Positions 1-9,558 of a DNA stretch of 64,000 nt are shown piece by piece. A program made the translations under genes and the position numbers. Location of the stretch: assembly GCA_026129865.1 (NCBI GenBank), contig JAHCHG010000001.1, positions 558,001-622,000 on the forward strand, given 5' to 3'. The notes beneath the pieces are model-generated. The model saw only the letters and a program-made list of their open reading frames with translations, ran no database searches and was not told the DNA's origin. Positions within the stretch are counted from its first letter, which is position 1. Each line of letters opens with the position of its first letter. The DNA is from Pyrinomonadaceae bacterium (GTDB lineage: Bacteria; Acidobacteriota; Blastocatellia; Pyrinomonadales; Pyrinomonadaceae).

Positions 1-2384
1 TTATCGAACGTTTCCGCCGTAAGGCGACCCATTTCACTTAGATCTTCATCGCGCCTGTCGCCGACACCGCTCAATATTCCGGTAAGCTTGGAACTGTTCA
101 AATTTTTGATGAATTTGCTCAAACCCTTAAAGCCTTCGGGATTATGTGCAAAATCCATAAGAACATGAAAATCGCGAATTTCAACGATATTCAAACGTCC
201 GGGCGTTTGCGCGGTTGACGGAGTAAAGGTCGTCAACCCGACCCGAATATCCTCGAGCGAAACTCCGTGAACAAACGCCGCGAGCGTCGCCGCCAGAACG
301 TTCTGGATCATAAATTCGGCTTTTCCGCCGAACGTCAGCGGGATATTGATAACCTTTTCGACCCTGACCTTCCAATGACCTTTCAAAATAGTGATAAAAC
401 CGTTTTCAAAAACGCAGGAAACACGCCCGCGTTTTGCCTGCCGCTGAATGTTGGGATGATTTTCATCCATCGAAAAATAAACAAGATGCCCGTCAACCAT
501 TTCCTTCATCTGGTACACAAGCTCATCTTCGGCATTTAGAACTGCGTAGCCTTTTTTTGAAACCGATCTTGGAACGACCGATTTTACGCGCGCCAGATCT
601 TCCAGCGTATTTACGTCCTTCATTCCAAGATGATCGGACGCGATATTCGTTACAACTCCGACATCACAATGGTCAAATCCCAGACCGGCACGAATGATGC
701 CGCCGCGCGCAGTTTCCAGAACCGCAACTTCCACGGTCGGATCGCGCAGAACAAGCTGTGCCGAGATCGGTCCGGTATTATCGCCCGTAACGATCTGATT
801 GTTGCCGATATAAGTTCCGTCGGTTGTTGTAAAACCGACCGTTTTTCCGCTGTTCTTCAAAATATGAGCGATCAAACGCGTCGTTGTCGTCTTTCCGTTC
901 GTACCGGTGATAGCAAAGATCGGAATTCGCGAAGAAACTCCCGGCGGAAAAAGCATATCGATAACATGTTCAGCGACATTCCGACCGATTCCCTCGCTCG
1001 GCGATAAATGCATACGAAATCCGGGAGCAGCGTTTACCTCGATAATTCCTCCGCCGTTCTCGGTCAAAGGTTCGCTGACATTCGGCGCAATGACATCTAT
1101 TCCGGCAATGTCGAGCCCGATGATCCTTGCGATCCGTTCAAACAAAAATTTGTTTTCCGGATGAATCTCATCGGTTCTGTCGATCGCCGTTCCGCCGGTT
1201 GAAATGTTCGCTGTCGTCTTAAGGTTAAGGACTTCATCCTTGGCGAGAACAGATTCCAGCGAATGATTTTTCGCCTTTATCAGCCTTTCCGTTTGCTGAT
1301 CGATCGAGATCTGCGTCAACACATTTTCATGCCCGTAACCGCGCCGCGGATCGGCATTTGTTTTGTCGATCAATTCCCGGATCGTCGAACTTCCGTCGCC
1401 GACAATATGCGCCGGAAGCCTTTCCGCAACCGCGATCAGCCGGTTGTTTACGACAAGTGCGCGAAAATCGGACCCGATCAGCTGTTTTTCAACGATGATC
1501 CAACGGGAATATTCCTTCGCTTTTACAAAAGCGTTTTTTGCATCTTCCAGAGTTTCAATGCCGATCGTCGCACCTTTACCATGATTTCCGTCGAGCGGCT
1601 TAATAACGACGGGAAAACCGACGCGGTCGACGGTTCTTTCAAGATCTTCTTCGTCGCGAATTTCGTAACCGGTCGGCACCGGAACGCCCATTTGTCCGAG
1701 CAGGTTTTTCGTTGCGGCTTTGTCGCCTGCGATATCGACAGAGATCATGTTCGTATTCGACGTCGTCGTCGCCTGTATTCGTTTTTGGTGGATTCCGTAA
1801 CCTAGCTGAACAAGCGATTGATCGTTTAGCCGAATGTACGGAATGTCGCGCGAATCGGCTTCTTCTACGATCGAACCGGTTGACGGACCAAAACGAACAT
1901 CTTCACGGATCTCGCGCATTTCCTGAACATCGCGTTCAAGCTTTGCCCTGATCTTTTCGATATCGGTATTTTCTGCAAGGTCGAGAAACAATCTAACTGC
2001 TGCCCGCGCCGCAAAGCGTCCGACCTCTTCTTCCATATAGGCAAAAACGACATTGTAAACTCCGGGATCGCTAGTTTCGCGCGTTCTGCCGTAACCGACG
2101 TCCATGCCGGCTTGAGTCTGTATCTCGAGCGCGAAATGCTCGATTACATGTCCCGCCCACGTTCCTTCCTTTACGCGCCGCAAAAAACCGCCATCTTCGC
2201 CATAACTGCAGCCGTGCGTTTGCAAACCTGGCAGAATTTCCCTCATCCGCTCATAAAATCCGTCAATTTTATCGGTCGGTTTTTCTTCATAATCATCAAT
2301 ATCGAGGCGCATGATGATCAGCTTTTTCCAATAACCGCTCCAATAGTTGGGACCGCGCAATGTACGGATCTCGTGAATGTTCAT
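1..2384 (-). CDS. cphA: Cyanophycin synthetase, 3' end beyond the window
   Basis: Cytoplasmic ATP-dependent enzyme that polymerises aspartate and arginine into cyanophycin, a nitrogen store. The reverse strand is open from the ATG at 2384 to base 1, about 794 residues. The family is usually near 870-900 residues, so roughly the last 80-100 lie outside the window. Visible parts in order: the family signature RGPNYWS at residues 10-16, an ATP-grasp core with IKPLDGNHGKG at 261-271, and a Mur-ligase-like half with the P-loop GTNGKTTT at 494-501. It lies 40 bp downstream of cphB on the same strand, so the two are probably co-transcribed. No lesion is seen in the part present. Confidence 0.95.
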   Translation of the reverse strand, partial: MNIHEIRTLRGPNYWSGYWKKLIIMRLDIDDYEEKPTDKIDGFYERMREILPGLQTHGCSYGEDGGFLRRVKEGTWAGHVIEHFALEIQTQAGMDVGYGRTRETSDPGVYNVVFAYMEEEVGRFAARAAVRLFLDLAENTDIEKIRAKLERDVQEMREIREDVRFGPSTGSIVEEADSRDIPYIRLNDQSLVQLGYGIHQKRIQATTTSNTNMISVDIAGDKAATKNLLGQMGVPVPTGYEIRDEEDLERTVDRVGFPVVIKPLDGNHGKGATIGIETLEDAKNAFVKAKEYSRWIIVEKQLIGSDFRALVVNNRLIAVAERLPAHIVGDGSSTIRELIDKTNADPRRGYGHENVLTQISIDQQTERLIKAKNHSLESVLAKDEVLNLKTTANISTGGTAIDRTDEIHPENKFLFERIARIIGLDIAGIDVIAPNVSEPLTENGGGIIEVNAAPGFRMHLSPSEGIGRNVAEHVIDMLFPPGVSSRIPIFAITGTNGKTTTTRLIAHILKNSGKTVGFTTTDGTYIGNNQIVTGDNTGPISAQLVLRDPTVEVAVLETARGGIIRAGLGFDHCDVGVVTNIASDHLGMKDVNTLEDLARVKSVVPRSVSKKGYAVLNAEDELVYQMKEMVDGHLVYFSMDENHPNIQRQAKRGRVSCVFENGFITILKGHWKVRVEKVINIPLTFGGKAEFMIQNVLAATLAAFVHGVSLEDIRVGLTTFTPSTAQTPGRLNIVEIRDFHVLMDFAHNPEGFKGLSKFIKNLNSSKLTGILSGVGDRRDEDLSEMGRLTAETFD

Positions 2385-2424
2385 ATAGACCAACGACCTC
2401 GGAAAACTCTAAATTTTGTAAAAG

Positions 2425-3279
2425 CTATTCAATATCCGGAAGCAAAAATTCTTTCGGCGGGTGAATCGGTTTTCGGCTGAAATAATCATAGGTTAAGCCA
2501 TCGCCCAATATATGGATCTTGGCACCGCAAACCGAAAACGGTTCGGCGTCGCCGACTTCGGCGATCTCGTTATATGTAATGTCGGATCCGTCGACGATCG
2601 TCGCGGTTCCTTCACCAAAAACCTCAAGTTCGCCGGCGTTATTTAAAATGATCGCGGTGTTTTCGTCAATTCCGACGCCCAGATTGTAAGGATTATACGC
2701 AACCGCGGTGATCAGACGGCTAAGACGTCCGCGTTCGGTAAAATGCTGATCGATAATTATATTTTTCAAAAAGCCGAGCCCGGGCGAAAGTCTTACCGCA
2801 CTTTTTCGAGGAAACGGCGACGCATCGCCGCGGACTATCATCGACGAGGACATTCCGGCAGCGCCGGCGCTGGTTCCGGCAATGACAACTTCGGTCTCAC
2901 GCGCTATCTCCCGCATTCTTTGCGAAAAATTTGTTCCGCCGAGCGTGGACGTCAAACGCATCTGATCGCCGCCGGTCATAAAAATTCCGGTAATGCCGTC
3001 GAGCAATTCATCGGCGTCTGCTTCGAAAACGTCCTGGCGCGCAGCCGCACGAAGTACACGCGGATTCGCGACTCCCAATTTTCGAAACGCCTGTGTGTAA
3101 ACATCGGCGGCAAACTCAGGATAATCGGACGCGACCGGAACTATCAAAACCTGAGCGTTTTCGCCCCCTGCAAGCGAAAGAAATTTCTTCAAAATTCTCC
3201 GTTCGTTGTATTTATCTTCAGCGCCGCCGATCACAAGAAGGTGACCGCCGACGATTTCGCGGTGTATTAGCTCTGTCAT
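2425..3279 (-). CDS. cphB: Cyanophycinase
   Basis: Serine peptidase of family S51 that cuts cyanophycin into beta-Asp-Arg dipeptides. The 284-residue protein has the expected length. The nucleophile elbow GTSAGA is at residues 135-140, with Ser137 as the likely catalytic serine. The N-terminal strand VIGGAEDK and the segment FMTGGDQMRL are also typical. Unlike secreted cyanophycinases it has no signal peptide, so it should act on intracellular granules. It precedes cphA by 40 bp, so synthesis and breakdown genes appear to share one transcript. The ATG at 3279 is the first start and gives a canonical N-terminus. Confidence 0.95.
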   Translation of the reverse strand: MTELIHREIVGGHLLVIGGAEDKYNERRILKKFLSLAGGENAQVLIVPVASDYPEFAADVYTQAFRKLGVANPRVLRAAARQDVFEADADELLDGITGIFMTGGDQMRLTSTLGGTNFSQRMREIARETEVVIAGTSAGAAGMSSSMIVRGDASPFPRKSAVRLSPGLGFLKNIIIDQHFTERGRLSRLITAVAYNPYNLGVGIDENTAIILNNAGELEVFGEGTATIVDGSDITYNEIAEVGDAEPFSVCGAKIHILGDGLTYDYFSRKPIHPPKEFLLPDIE

Positions 3280-3378
3280 GAATGATTGCCGTATCTATTT
3301 AAAATGATTTGAATTAAGTTATTTCAAAAGCGAGGCGTGCGTCAAGAATGACTTCTTTAATTAGAGTGATCGTCGGAG

Positions 3379-3540
3379 TTATTTCGGCAAGTTTGATTCG
3401 GATTCCGCCGAACAACCGCAGCCGGTTTTGCATGATGCCTTTTTCGAAGAAAATGCCGACAATTTCTTGTAGGTCAGCGAACCGACATAGACCAGCGAAA
3501 GCAGTATTATTATTGCCGCAACAATTGTTTGTGAATCCAT
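3379..3540 (-). CDS. FeoB-associated Cys-rich membrane protein
   Basis: Small gene of 53 codons starting with ATG at 3540, only 7 bp after the feoB stop. Residues 5-23 form one hydrophobic helix. The short tail carries Cys37, Cys41 and Cys43 in the pattern SCKTGCGCS, followed by an acidic and polar end. This architecture, one membrane segment plus a short Cys-rich tail directly behind feoB, matches the FeoB-associated Cys-rich protein family. The family is thought to help FeoB in iron transfer or sensing, but its exact role is unclear. Translation is probably coupled to feoB. Confidence 0.85.
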   Translation of the reverse strand: MDSQTIVAAIIILLSLVYVGSLTYKKLSAFSSKKASCKTGCGCSAESESNLPK

Positions 3541-3547
3541 AATCGTA

Positions 3548-5608
3548 TCAGCCAAAGCCTAAATATTTACCGACTTGATATGTCAAAAGCGCCGCCAAAT
3601 ATGCGAGTCCCGTCATGTAACCGACCATAAAGATCGTCCAGCTCCAGGAATTCGTTTCACGCCTGACGACCGCGACTGTTGACATACATTGCATTGCCAG
3701 CACAAAGAAAACCATCAAGGTCAGCGCCGTCAGCGGCGTCCAGGCTTTCGATCCGTCATCCTTTTTCGCGTCGCGAACGGCGTTGATCAGCGACGGAGAT
3801 TCTTCGGTCGAATCGGCGCCGGTGTTGTAAATTATACTAAGAGTTGAAACTAAAACTTCCCTCGCCGCAAACGAAGCAATCAATGCGACGCCGATCTTCC
3901 AGTCGAATCCGAGCGGTTCGATCACGGGTTCGATCAAATGCCCGAGCTGACCGGCGAAGCTGTTGCGCAGCTGTATGCCTTCATCGGGCGAACCCTCAGC
4001 AGCAGCAGCGGCGGTGGAACTTTGAATGTTTGAGATGTCTTCCGCGCTCGTCCGCGGAAAATATGCGAGAGCCCAGAGCAGGATCGATATCGCCAGGATC
4101 ACAGTTCCGGCGCGCTTAATGAAAATTCCCGCGCGCGTGAACATATTCAGTAGCACGGTCTTGAAATTCGGCACTCGATATGGCGGTAATTCCATTACAA
4201 ACGGAGGCGGCGGCGATTTCAGTATCGTACGTTTTAATATAAATGCGACGATCACCGCCATGACAATTCCGAGCATGTACATTGCGAGGATCAAAACCGC
4301 GCCGAGCGACAGAAATCCAAAAATATATTGACCGCTGAAAAACGCTGCGATCATCAATGTATAAACCGGAAGCCGTGCCGAACAGCTCATGAACGGCGCG
4401 ATCATGATCGTCGCTAGGCGGTCTTTCGGATTTTCTATCGTCCGCGTCGCCATAATTCCCGGAATTGCGCACGCGAAACTAGACAAGAGTGGAACAAAAG
4501 CTTTTCCATGCAACCCGACGCCGCGCATCAGGCGGTCTAGCAAAAACGCCGCCCGTGCCATATATCCCGTATCTTCCAAAATCGACAGAAAAAGAAAAAG
4601 CAGCAAGATCTGCGGAAGAAAAACAAGCACGCCGCCGACACCGGCGATTATGCCGTCGGCAATTAGGTCGGTTAAGATCCCTTCCGGCAGGCTGGACTTC
4701 GCTAATTCCGCAAGAGAACCGAACCCGGCGTCGAGAAGGTCCATCGGAAGACTCGCCCATGAAAATATTGATTGAAATACGATGAGCAAGATTCCGATCA
4801 GTATCAATAATCCGAAAAATTTATGCGTCAAAATTCCGTCGATCTTCTCGGAATACCCTCGTTCGAGCGTGTCGATCGGCGTTACGGAACGTTGGTAAAC
4901 TTCCGAAATAAACCCGTAACGCGCAAATATCTGCTTGTTTGCCGATGCGTCGTCCGTCAGACTCAAATGAATTTCTTCCTCCGAACCTTGGATCGTTTCG
5001 GATAACCATGAGGCTTTCGGTCGATCCGTCGAGCGAGCCGTTCTTAATACCGCTGCTTCCAATTCGTCAATTCCCGCACCGCTGGCGGCGGTCACCTTAA
5101 CAACGGGAATTCCGAGCATACGCGAAAGAATCTTGACGTTTACGCCAAGCGATCTTTTCTCTGCGACATCGACCATCGTCAAAGCCACAACAACCGGCAG
5201 CCGGAACTCGATCAACTGCGTAACCAGATAGAGATTGCGCTCAAGATTGGTCGCGTCGACAACCGCTACAACGACGTCCGGTTTCGGAATATCATAGATA
5301 TTCCCCGTCAAAATATCGCGCGCGATCTGTTCATCAAGCGAAGTCGCGTCGAGACTATATAAACCCGGCAGATCGATCAAACGAATAACCTCGCCGGCAG
5401 CGTTCCACGTCCCTTCTTTTCGTTCGACAGTTACGCCCGGATAATTCGCAACCTTTTGCCTCAATCCGGTAAGCTGATTGAATAAAGTCGTTTTTCCGGC
5501 ATTCGGATTTCCGGCAAGCGCAACGGTTAAATCGTTTTTCGCCGTTTTCACCCTGACGTCGGCTTTAACCGATCGGATATCTTTTGATTTCACCGATGCT
5601 ATCGCCAT
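3548..5608 (-). CDS. feoB: Ferrous iron transporter FeoB
   Basis: Inner-membrane Fe(II) transporter with an N-terminal G-protein domain. Residues 33-40 are the G1 P-loop GNPNAGKT. The G3 motif DLPGLYS follows, and the G4-like motif appears as VDATNLERN. A spacer and a polytopic membrane domain then run from about residue 260 to the end. The length of 686 residues is near that of compact FeoB proteins. The start ATG overlaps the feoA stop in TAATG, a mark of translational coupling, and a small Cys-rich membrane protein follows 7 bp downstream. The protein appears intact. Confidence 0.96.
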   Translation of the reverse strand: MAIASVKSKDIRSVKADVRVKTAKNDLTVALAGNPNAGKTTLFNQLTGLRQKVANYPGVTVERKEGTWNAAGEVIRLIDLPGLYSLDATSLDEQIARDILTGNIYDIPKPDVVVAVVDATNLERNLYLVTQLIEFRLPVVVALTMVDVAEKRSLGVNVKILSRMLGIPVVKVTAASGAGIDELEAAVLRTARSTDRPKASWLSETIQGSEEEIHLSLTDDASANKQIFARYGFISEVYQRSVTPIDTLERGYSEKIDGILTHKFFGLLILIGILLIVFQSIFSWASLPMDLLDAGFGSLAELAKSSLPEGILTDLIADGIIAGVGGVLVFLPQILLLFLFLSILEDTGYMARAAFLLDRLMRGVGLHGKAFVPLLSSFACAIPGIMATRTIENPKDRLATIMIAPFMSCSARLPVYTLMIAAFFSGQYIFGFLSLGAVLILAMYMLGIVMAVIVAFILKRTILKSPPPPFVMELPPYRVPNFKTVLLNMFTRAGIFIKRAGTVILAISILLWALAYFPRTSAEDISNIQSSTAAAAAEGSPDEGIQLRNSFAGQLGHLIEPVIEPLGFDWKIGVALIASFAAREVLVSTLSIIYNTGADSTEESPSLINAVRDAKKDDGSKAWTPLTALTLMVFFVLAMQCMSTVAVVRRETNSWSWTIFMVGYMTGLAYLAALLTYQVGKYLGFG

Positions 5609-5835
5609 TATTCGCTTTCCACCTCGATCGCATCAGCTTCGCTGATCCGCATAGCAAGACTGTATCCGCGGAGCTTAATTTCTAACGGATCGCCGAACGG
5701 CGCCGATTTTACAACGCGAAAAGTCACGCCCGGGACAACGCCCATTTCCATCAAGCGCTTTGTAATCGCATTGTTTCCATGAACCGCAATGACCTTTGCG
5801 CGCGAACCGATCGGTAATTTTGTTAAAGTCTGCAT
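5608..5835 (-). CDS. feoA: FeoA, SH3-like iron transport accessory protein
   Basis: Small cytoplasmic protein of 75 residues with the FeoA/SH3-like fold, needed for FeoB-dependent Fe(II) uptake in other bacteria. The segments GSRAKVIAVHG, RLMEMGVVPG and LRGYSLAMRISEADAI are typical of the family. It is the first gene of a three-gene operon with feoB and the Cys-rich protein, and its stop shares a base with the feoB start. A 237-bp upstream gap with a near-palindrome at 5957-5977 probably holds the promoter and a metal-responsive operator. Confidence 0.92.
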   Translation of the reverse strand: MQTLTKLPIGSRAKVIAVHGNNAITKRLMEMGVVPGVTFRVVKSAPFGDPLEIKLRGYSLAMRISEADAIEVESE

Positions 5836-5956
5836 CTTTTACCCGATTTGAAAAGTCAGCCGCCGGATATCGTTAATCTATTTAACCTTCGTAAATTTTG
5901 CCGGCGTGGTCGCCATCCGAACTTAAAAAAGCTCCGAACCAAAATCAGTTTAGTTT

Positions 5957-5977
5957 AATTGAAAATAGATTTCAATT
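5957..5977. promoter_or_regulatory. Inverted repeat upstream of feoA, possible metal-regulator operator
   Basis: Two perfect 8-bp arms, AATTGAAA and TTTCAATT, are separated by 5 bp in an AT-rich stretch about 120 bp before the feoA start. Spacing and position suit a dimeric repressor site such as a Fur or DtxR family operator. The sequence is not a textbook Fur box. Assignment is inference from position and symmetry. Confidence 0.4.
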
Positions 5978-6072
5978 TCATTAGCAGATAAAATCTCATC
6001 GTAAAGCAATTCAGAGTTTTAAAAATGACCGAATAGTGAAAATCCTTTGAAAGTCCAGGAAAATTTGAAGGA

Positions 6073-7599
6073 TTATTTGACGATCTCGTTCTTTATAGAA
6101 ACAAGCTCACCTTGATAAGTTCCGGCGGAAAACCTGAGCGGGACGCGCTTTTCGTCAACCGAGAGCCAAATTTTTAAGTTGTACCGGTCAAATTCTGGAT
6201 TTCCTGTCGAAATCGACAGCATCTGCGCTGTAACTTTTTCTCCGTTGACGGTTACGATCTCCGAATTTGACGGACGAATCGTGAAAACATACGCGCGATC
6301 CATAAAGAAAACGGCAACGCGCGTATCGTTAACCGGATTGTTAGGATCTTTGCTCGGCTTCAAATTGAAAGAACGAACCGCGTACGCAAGCGACAAAAGA
6401 CTGTGCGTTCCGACCGGAATATCCGACGAGACGCGTCCGTCGAAAGCGACTGTTCCCGTTTTTTGATCGAAAACCGCTGATTGATTGTAAACTGCCAGCG
6501 CGCCGGAAAATTTTAGATCGATAGCTTGCGGAGCCAACGATTCCGGATTTACTTGTGCAATGATCGTGTCGTTCAAACCCAGAACCGAACTGGCACCGTC
6601 AACTCCGGTTACCTGAGCGCGTAGTTGAAGGCTATCAACGCCCGAAAATAGCTTGCGCTCCGACGCGTGAAGCGTTACCAGACCGATCGGCTTTCCAGCA
6701 TCTGTTACGCGAAACTCAAGTAATTCGCCAAGTTGAAAAGCAAGATCCGGAGAAAGCGGAAGATTTTCCACAAAAGGAACCGGAGTTGCAGCCGGACGCG
6801 GAGTCGGAACAGGCGTCGGAACTGGAGTCGGAGTTGCCGCGGGCACGATAACCGGAGCAGGAATAGTGTTTTGAATACTTGCCGCTTCAGCACAAAAATC
6901 GCCTTTATCGGTTTTGAAACGGATCAAAACAGGAACGCGCGATTCATCGATAGTGAAATTGATCTTTAGATCGCGAATTCCCTTTTCCGTGAAATATTCG
7001 CTTGTTACCGAGGAAACAGATGTTTCAAAATCGCCGGCGTCTGTAGAAACCAATTCGGTCGCAGTATTCTGAAAGACCGCCTGATAGACGCGGTCGTCTT
7101 CGAAAAAAGAAAAGGTTCCCGTTCCGGCAAAGAATCTTGCCTGAAAAAACATTGTCAGAATATCAAAGTTTGCGGTTGGAGATGTTAAGTAGTTTTGCAC
7201 GGTTATTTTAGGCAAAACACCTTCATTTACGGTCTTTCGGACATACAACGGAAATCCGTTCTGAGCAGAAGCAAACGTGGTTCGCGATTCGTCAATATAA
7301 TAAAACGCAGCACTGACAACGTTCGTGGTCTTGATCTTAGAACGAAGCTCAACCGCGTCGCGATCTCCTAATTTGCCCCGTGAAACAACATGCGTTTCGG
7401 CATAAGCGGCATTCTTGAACTTTCCGAACGTTACATTGTAAGTAATCTTTTCGCCGGTTCTAAACGGCGTTGCGGGAAGGTCGGCTACCACCGGCGCTAA
7501 CTGTGCTAATACGGAAACAGACAGGATCAGCATTAATAGCGGCGCAAACAGAAAAGCACAGCAGAGGATTTTATAAGGAAGTTTTTGCGACTTTATCAT
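6073..7599 (-). CDS. Secreted protein with two DUF3108 domains
   Basis: A 508-residue protein with a hydrophobic N-terminal segment (about residues 10-33) that looks like a signal peptide. Two related beta-rich halves follow, about residues 40-245 and 290-505. Each opens with a FRTGEKITYNVTFG-like or FQLGELLEFRVTD-like strand and each ends near a YNLKIWLSVDEKRVP-like segment. This is the DUF3108 pattern in tandem. The halves are joined by a low-complexity linker of Pro, Thr and Val (residues ~258-285). A periplasmic or outer-membrane-facing location is likely; the function is unknown. Its ATG overlaps the pyrF stop (TAATG), so it is the last gene of the pyrF operon. Confidence 0.75.
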   Translation of the reverse strand: MIKSQKLPYKILCCAFLFAPLLMLILSVSVLAQLAPVVADLPATPFRTGEKITYNVTFGKFKNAAYAETHVVSRGKLGDRDAVELRSKIKTTNVVSAAFYYIDESRTTFASAQNGFPLYVRKTVNEGVLPKITVQNYLTSPTANFDILTMFFQARFFAGTGTFSFFEDDRVYQAVFQNTATELVSTDAGDFETSVSSVTSEYFTEKGIRDLKINFTIDESRVPVLIRFKTDKGDFCAEAASIQNTIPAPVIVPAATPTPVPTPVPTPRPAATPVPFVENLPLSPDLAFQLGELLEFRVTDAGKPIGLVTLHASERKLFSGVDSLQLRAQVTGVDGASSVLGLNDTIIAQVNPESLAPQAIDLKFSGALAVYNQSAVFDQKTGTVAFDGRVSSDIPVGTHSLLSLAYAVRSFNLKPSKDPNNPVNDTRVAVFFMDRAYVFTIRPSNSEIVTVNGEKVTAQMLSISTGNPEFDRYNLKIWLSVDEKRVPLRFSAGTYQGELVSIKNEIVK

Positions 7600-8336
7600 T
7601 AATGATTTGCTGATCTGTTCAAACTATCGTCCAATTCGCCAAGGATTCGGATCAAGGTTTCTTTCGGATTCTTCGATCTTGTGATCGGACGCCCGATCAC
7701 CAAATGGTCGGCACCGAGAGCGACCGCCTCGGTCGCGGTCATTACACGTTTTTGGTCATCGTTTGTTGCATTATCAGGACGAATTCCGGGGGTAACGATC
7801 AAAAAGCTTTCATCATCTACAGCTGACCGGACCATTCCAATTTCCTTAGGCGACGCTACAATTCCGTTTAAGCCGTTAGAATGACAAAGCTTAGCCAATT
7901 TAATAACTTCCGAATCGACCGGCTCGTTAATCCCAATTTCGAGAAGTGTCGAATCGTCGGAACTAGTTAAGACTGTTACGCCGATCATCAGCGGTTGATC
8001 GCGACTCTCTTTCGCGCAGAATTCTCGAACGGCATCGACGGTCTGTACGATCATCTGAGATCCGCCGAGCGCATGAATGTTAAACATCCAAACACCGAGC
8101 CGGGCAGCTTCGATGGAGGCATTTGCGACTGTGTGTGGAATATCGTGAAACTTTAAGTCGAGAAAGATCTTGATGTCCCGATCGACAAGTTCTCCGACAA
8201 ATTTTCCGCCAGCCGCAAGAAAAAGCTGAAGCCCGATCTTGAAAGCTCCGGCTTCAGGATGAAGTTCGTCAATTAATTTGCGCGCCTCATCGGCAGATTC
8301 CACGTCGAGCGCGACTATGATCTTGTTTTTCGTCAA
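7599..8336 (-). CDS. pyrF: Orotidine-5'-phosphate decarboxylase
   Basis: Last step of de novo UMP synthesis: decarboxylation of OMP. The 245-residue TIM-barrel protein has ALDV near the N-terminus, the catalytic signature DLKFHDIPHTV with the active-site Lys and Asp, and the phosphate-binding VTPGIRP near the C-terminus. The start is a TTG at 8336, because an in-frame TAA lies just upstream and no ATG is available. It is 11 bp downstream of the zinc-ribbon/TPR gene and overlaps the next gene by one base, so it sits inside a six-gene transcription unit. Confidence 0.95.
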   Translation of the reverse strand: MTKNKIIVALDVESADEARKLIDELHPEAGAFKIGLQLFLAAGGKFVGELVDRDIKIFLDLKFHDIPHTVANASIEAARLGVWMFNIHALGGSQMIVQTVDAVREFCAKESRDQPLMIGVTVLTSSDDSTLLEIGINEPVDSEVIKLAKLCHSNGLNGIVASPKEIGMVRSAVDDESFLIVTPGIRPDNATNDDQKRVMTATEAVALGADHLVIGRPITRSKNPKETLIRILGELDDSLNRSANH

Positions 8337-8347
8337 AGTAGTTTAAA

Positions 8348-9541
8348 TTAGGTAAAGACAATGCGGTCAAACAGAAAGCGCCGTAAACGGGCTGAACCGC
8401 CAAACAGAATTCTAGTTTTTGGCTCCTCAAAATGCAAAAACGGAAGCGGAAGCAAAGGCGTCAGCTGCTCGTTTTCATTGAGAAATTTCAAGCATTGCGC
8501 GCGCGATTCGCGCGAATCTTTAGCCGCCGCAAGCGATTCGTTCGCGCTTAGGATATTTTCCATTCGCCGGTACGCAGCACTCATCATAAACCATGCATCC
8601 GCGTAACGCAGATCGAGCGCAACCGCTTTCATAAAATGCTCAACCGCCTCGGCGTCGTTCCCCATCGCCGCATAAACACAGCCGATCAAATACTCTGCCT
8701 CAGGCGTTATTTCAGATTCGAACGATCTGTTAAACGAATCGAGCGCCTTCTCGTATTTGATATCGAAAGCATGCCGCATTCCTTGAAGATAATACGCCGC
8801 GGACGAGAAACGCAGATCGTTTTTCGCTATTAAAAGTAGTTCGTCGTCAAGATCTCGATCTCGGTCGTCCGCGCGTAATGCGGTGAGAAGAATGGTAACG
8901 TCCGCGTTTTCCGGTTCGATCGACCTCCCTTTTTCAAGTAGGATCTCCGCGTCGATGAACCTTTCGCACATCAAAAAATATCGGGCAGAGAGCACGATCA
9001 GCGGTAAATTTTCAGGTGAAACTTCCCGCGCTTTGGAAAGATTCTTAAAGCCTTGTTTTTCCTCGTGGTTTTCGAACGTTCTAATCGCTTCCGAACAGAG
9101 TGTTTCGAGCAACGCCGAATTTGACCCTTCGTGAGCACCAATTATTTGATCGAGATTCGGACTGGAAATAACTCTCGATCGCGAAGGTTCGCCGGCAAGT
9201 TCGTCATTTTTGATTTCCCCGATCTGAGGGAAACTCGCTCTTAACGAAGCATAAACTTGTTCCAACCGTCGTTTTTCGACCTCGAACGAATGCGCTTCGT
9301 GCCGGATATAGTCAAATGCGTTTGAGAGCTGCTGCGCAAGCTGAGAGATCCGAAGTTCAAGCAGCGACACGCGTTCGAGCAAATGATCTTCGTAGTATGT
9401 CGGCGAAACACCGGGCGGCTCGAGCTTTTGCGAACGCGGCAGAACGATCAGCATCAGCGGCGAGCCGCAGCGATGGCAGCTTTGTTCGCCGGGTTCATTC
9501 GGCGAGGAACATTTCTGACAATAATGAGATATCTTTTCCAC
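8348..9541 (-). CDS. Zinc-ribbon protein with TPR-like repeats
   Basis: A 397-residue cytoplasmic protein. A small zinc ribbon formed by Cys8, Cys11, Cys22 and Cys25 (two CxxC pairs) opens the protein. A likely coiled coil at about 55-105 follows, then a helical repeat region from about 140 to 350 with TPR character, including segments such as DAEILLEKGRSIEPENADV. GTG at 9541 is the start that keeps the zinc ribbon, with an AGG ahead of it. Function is unknown; such proteins often serve as scaffolds. It lies 17 bp after the small CPCC gene and 11 bp before pyrF. Confidence 0.6.
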   Translation of the reverse strand: MEKISHYCQKCSSPNEPGEQSCHRCGSPLMLIVLPRSQKLEPPGVSPTYYEDHLLERVSLLELRISQLAQQLSNAFDYIRHEAHSFEVEKRRLEQVYASLRASFPQIGEIKNDELAGEPSRSRVISSPNLDQIIGAHEGSNSALLETLCSEAIRTFENHEEKQGFKNLSKAREVSPENLPLIVLSARYFLMCERFIDAEILLEKGRSIEPENADVTILLTALRADDRDRDLDDELLLIAKNDLRFSSAAYYLQGMRHAFDIKYEKALDSFNRSFESEITPEAEYLIGCVYAAMGNDAEAVEHFMKAVALDLRYADAWFMMSAAYRRMENILSANESLAAAKDSRESRAQCLKFLNENEQLTPLLPLPFLHFEEPKTRILFGGSARLRRFLFDRIVFT

Positions 9542-9558
9542 GAAAACCTAAAAAATTA

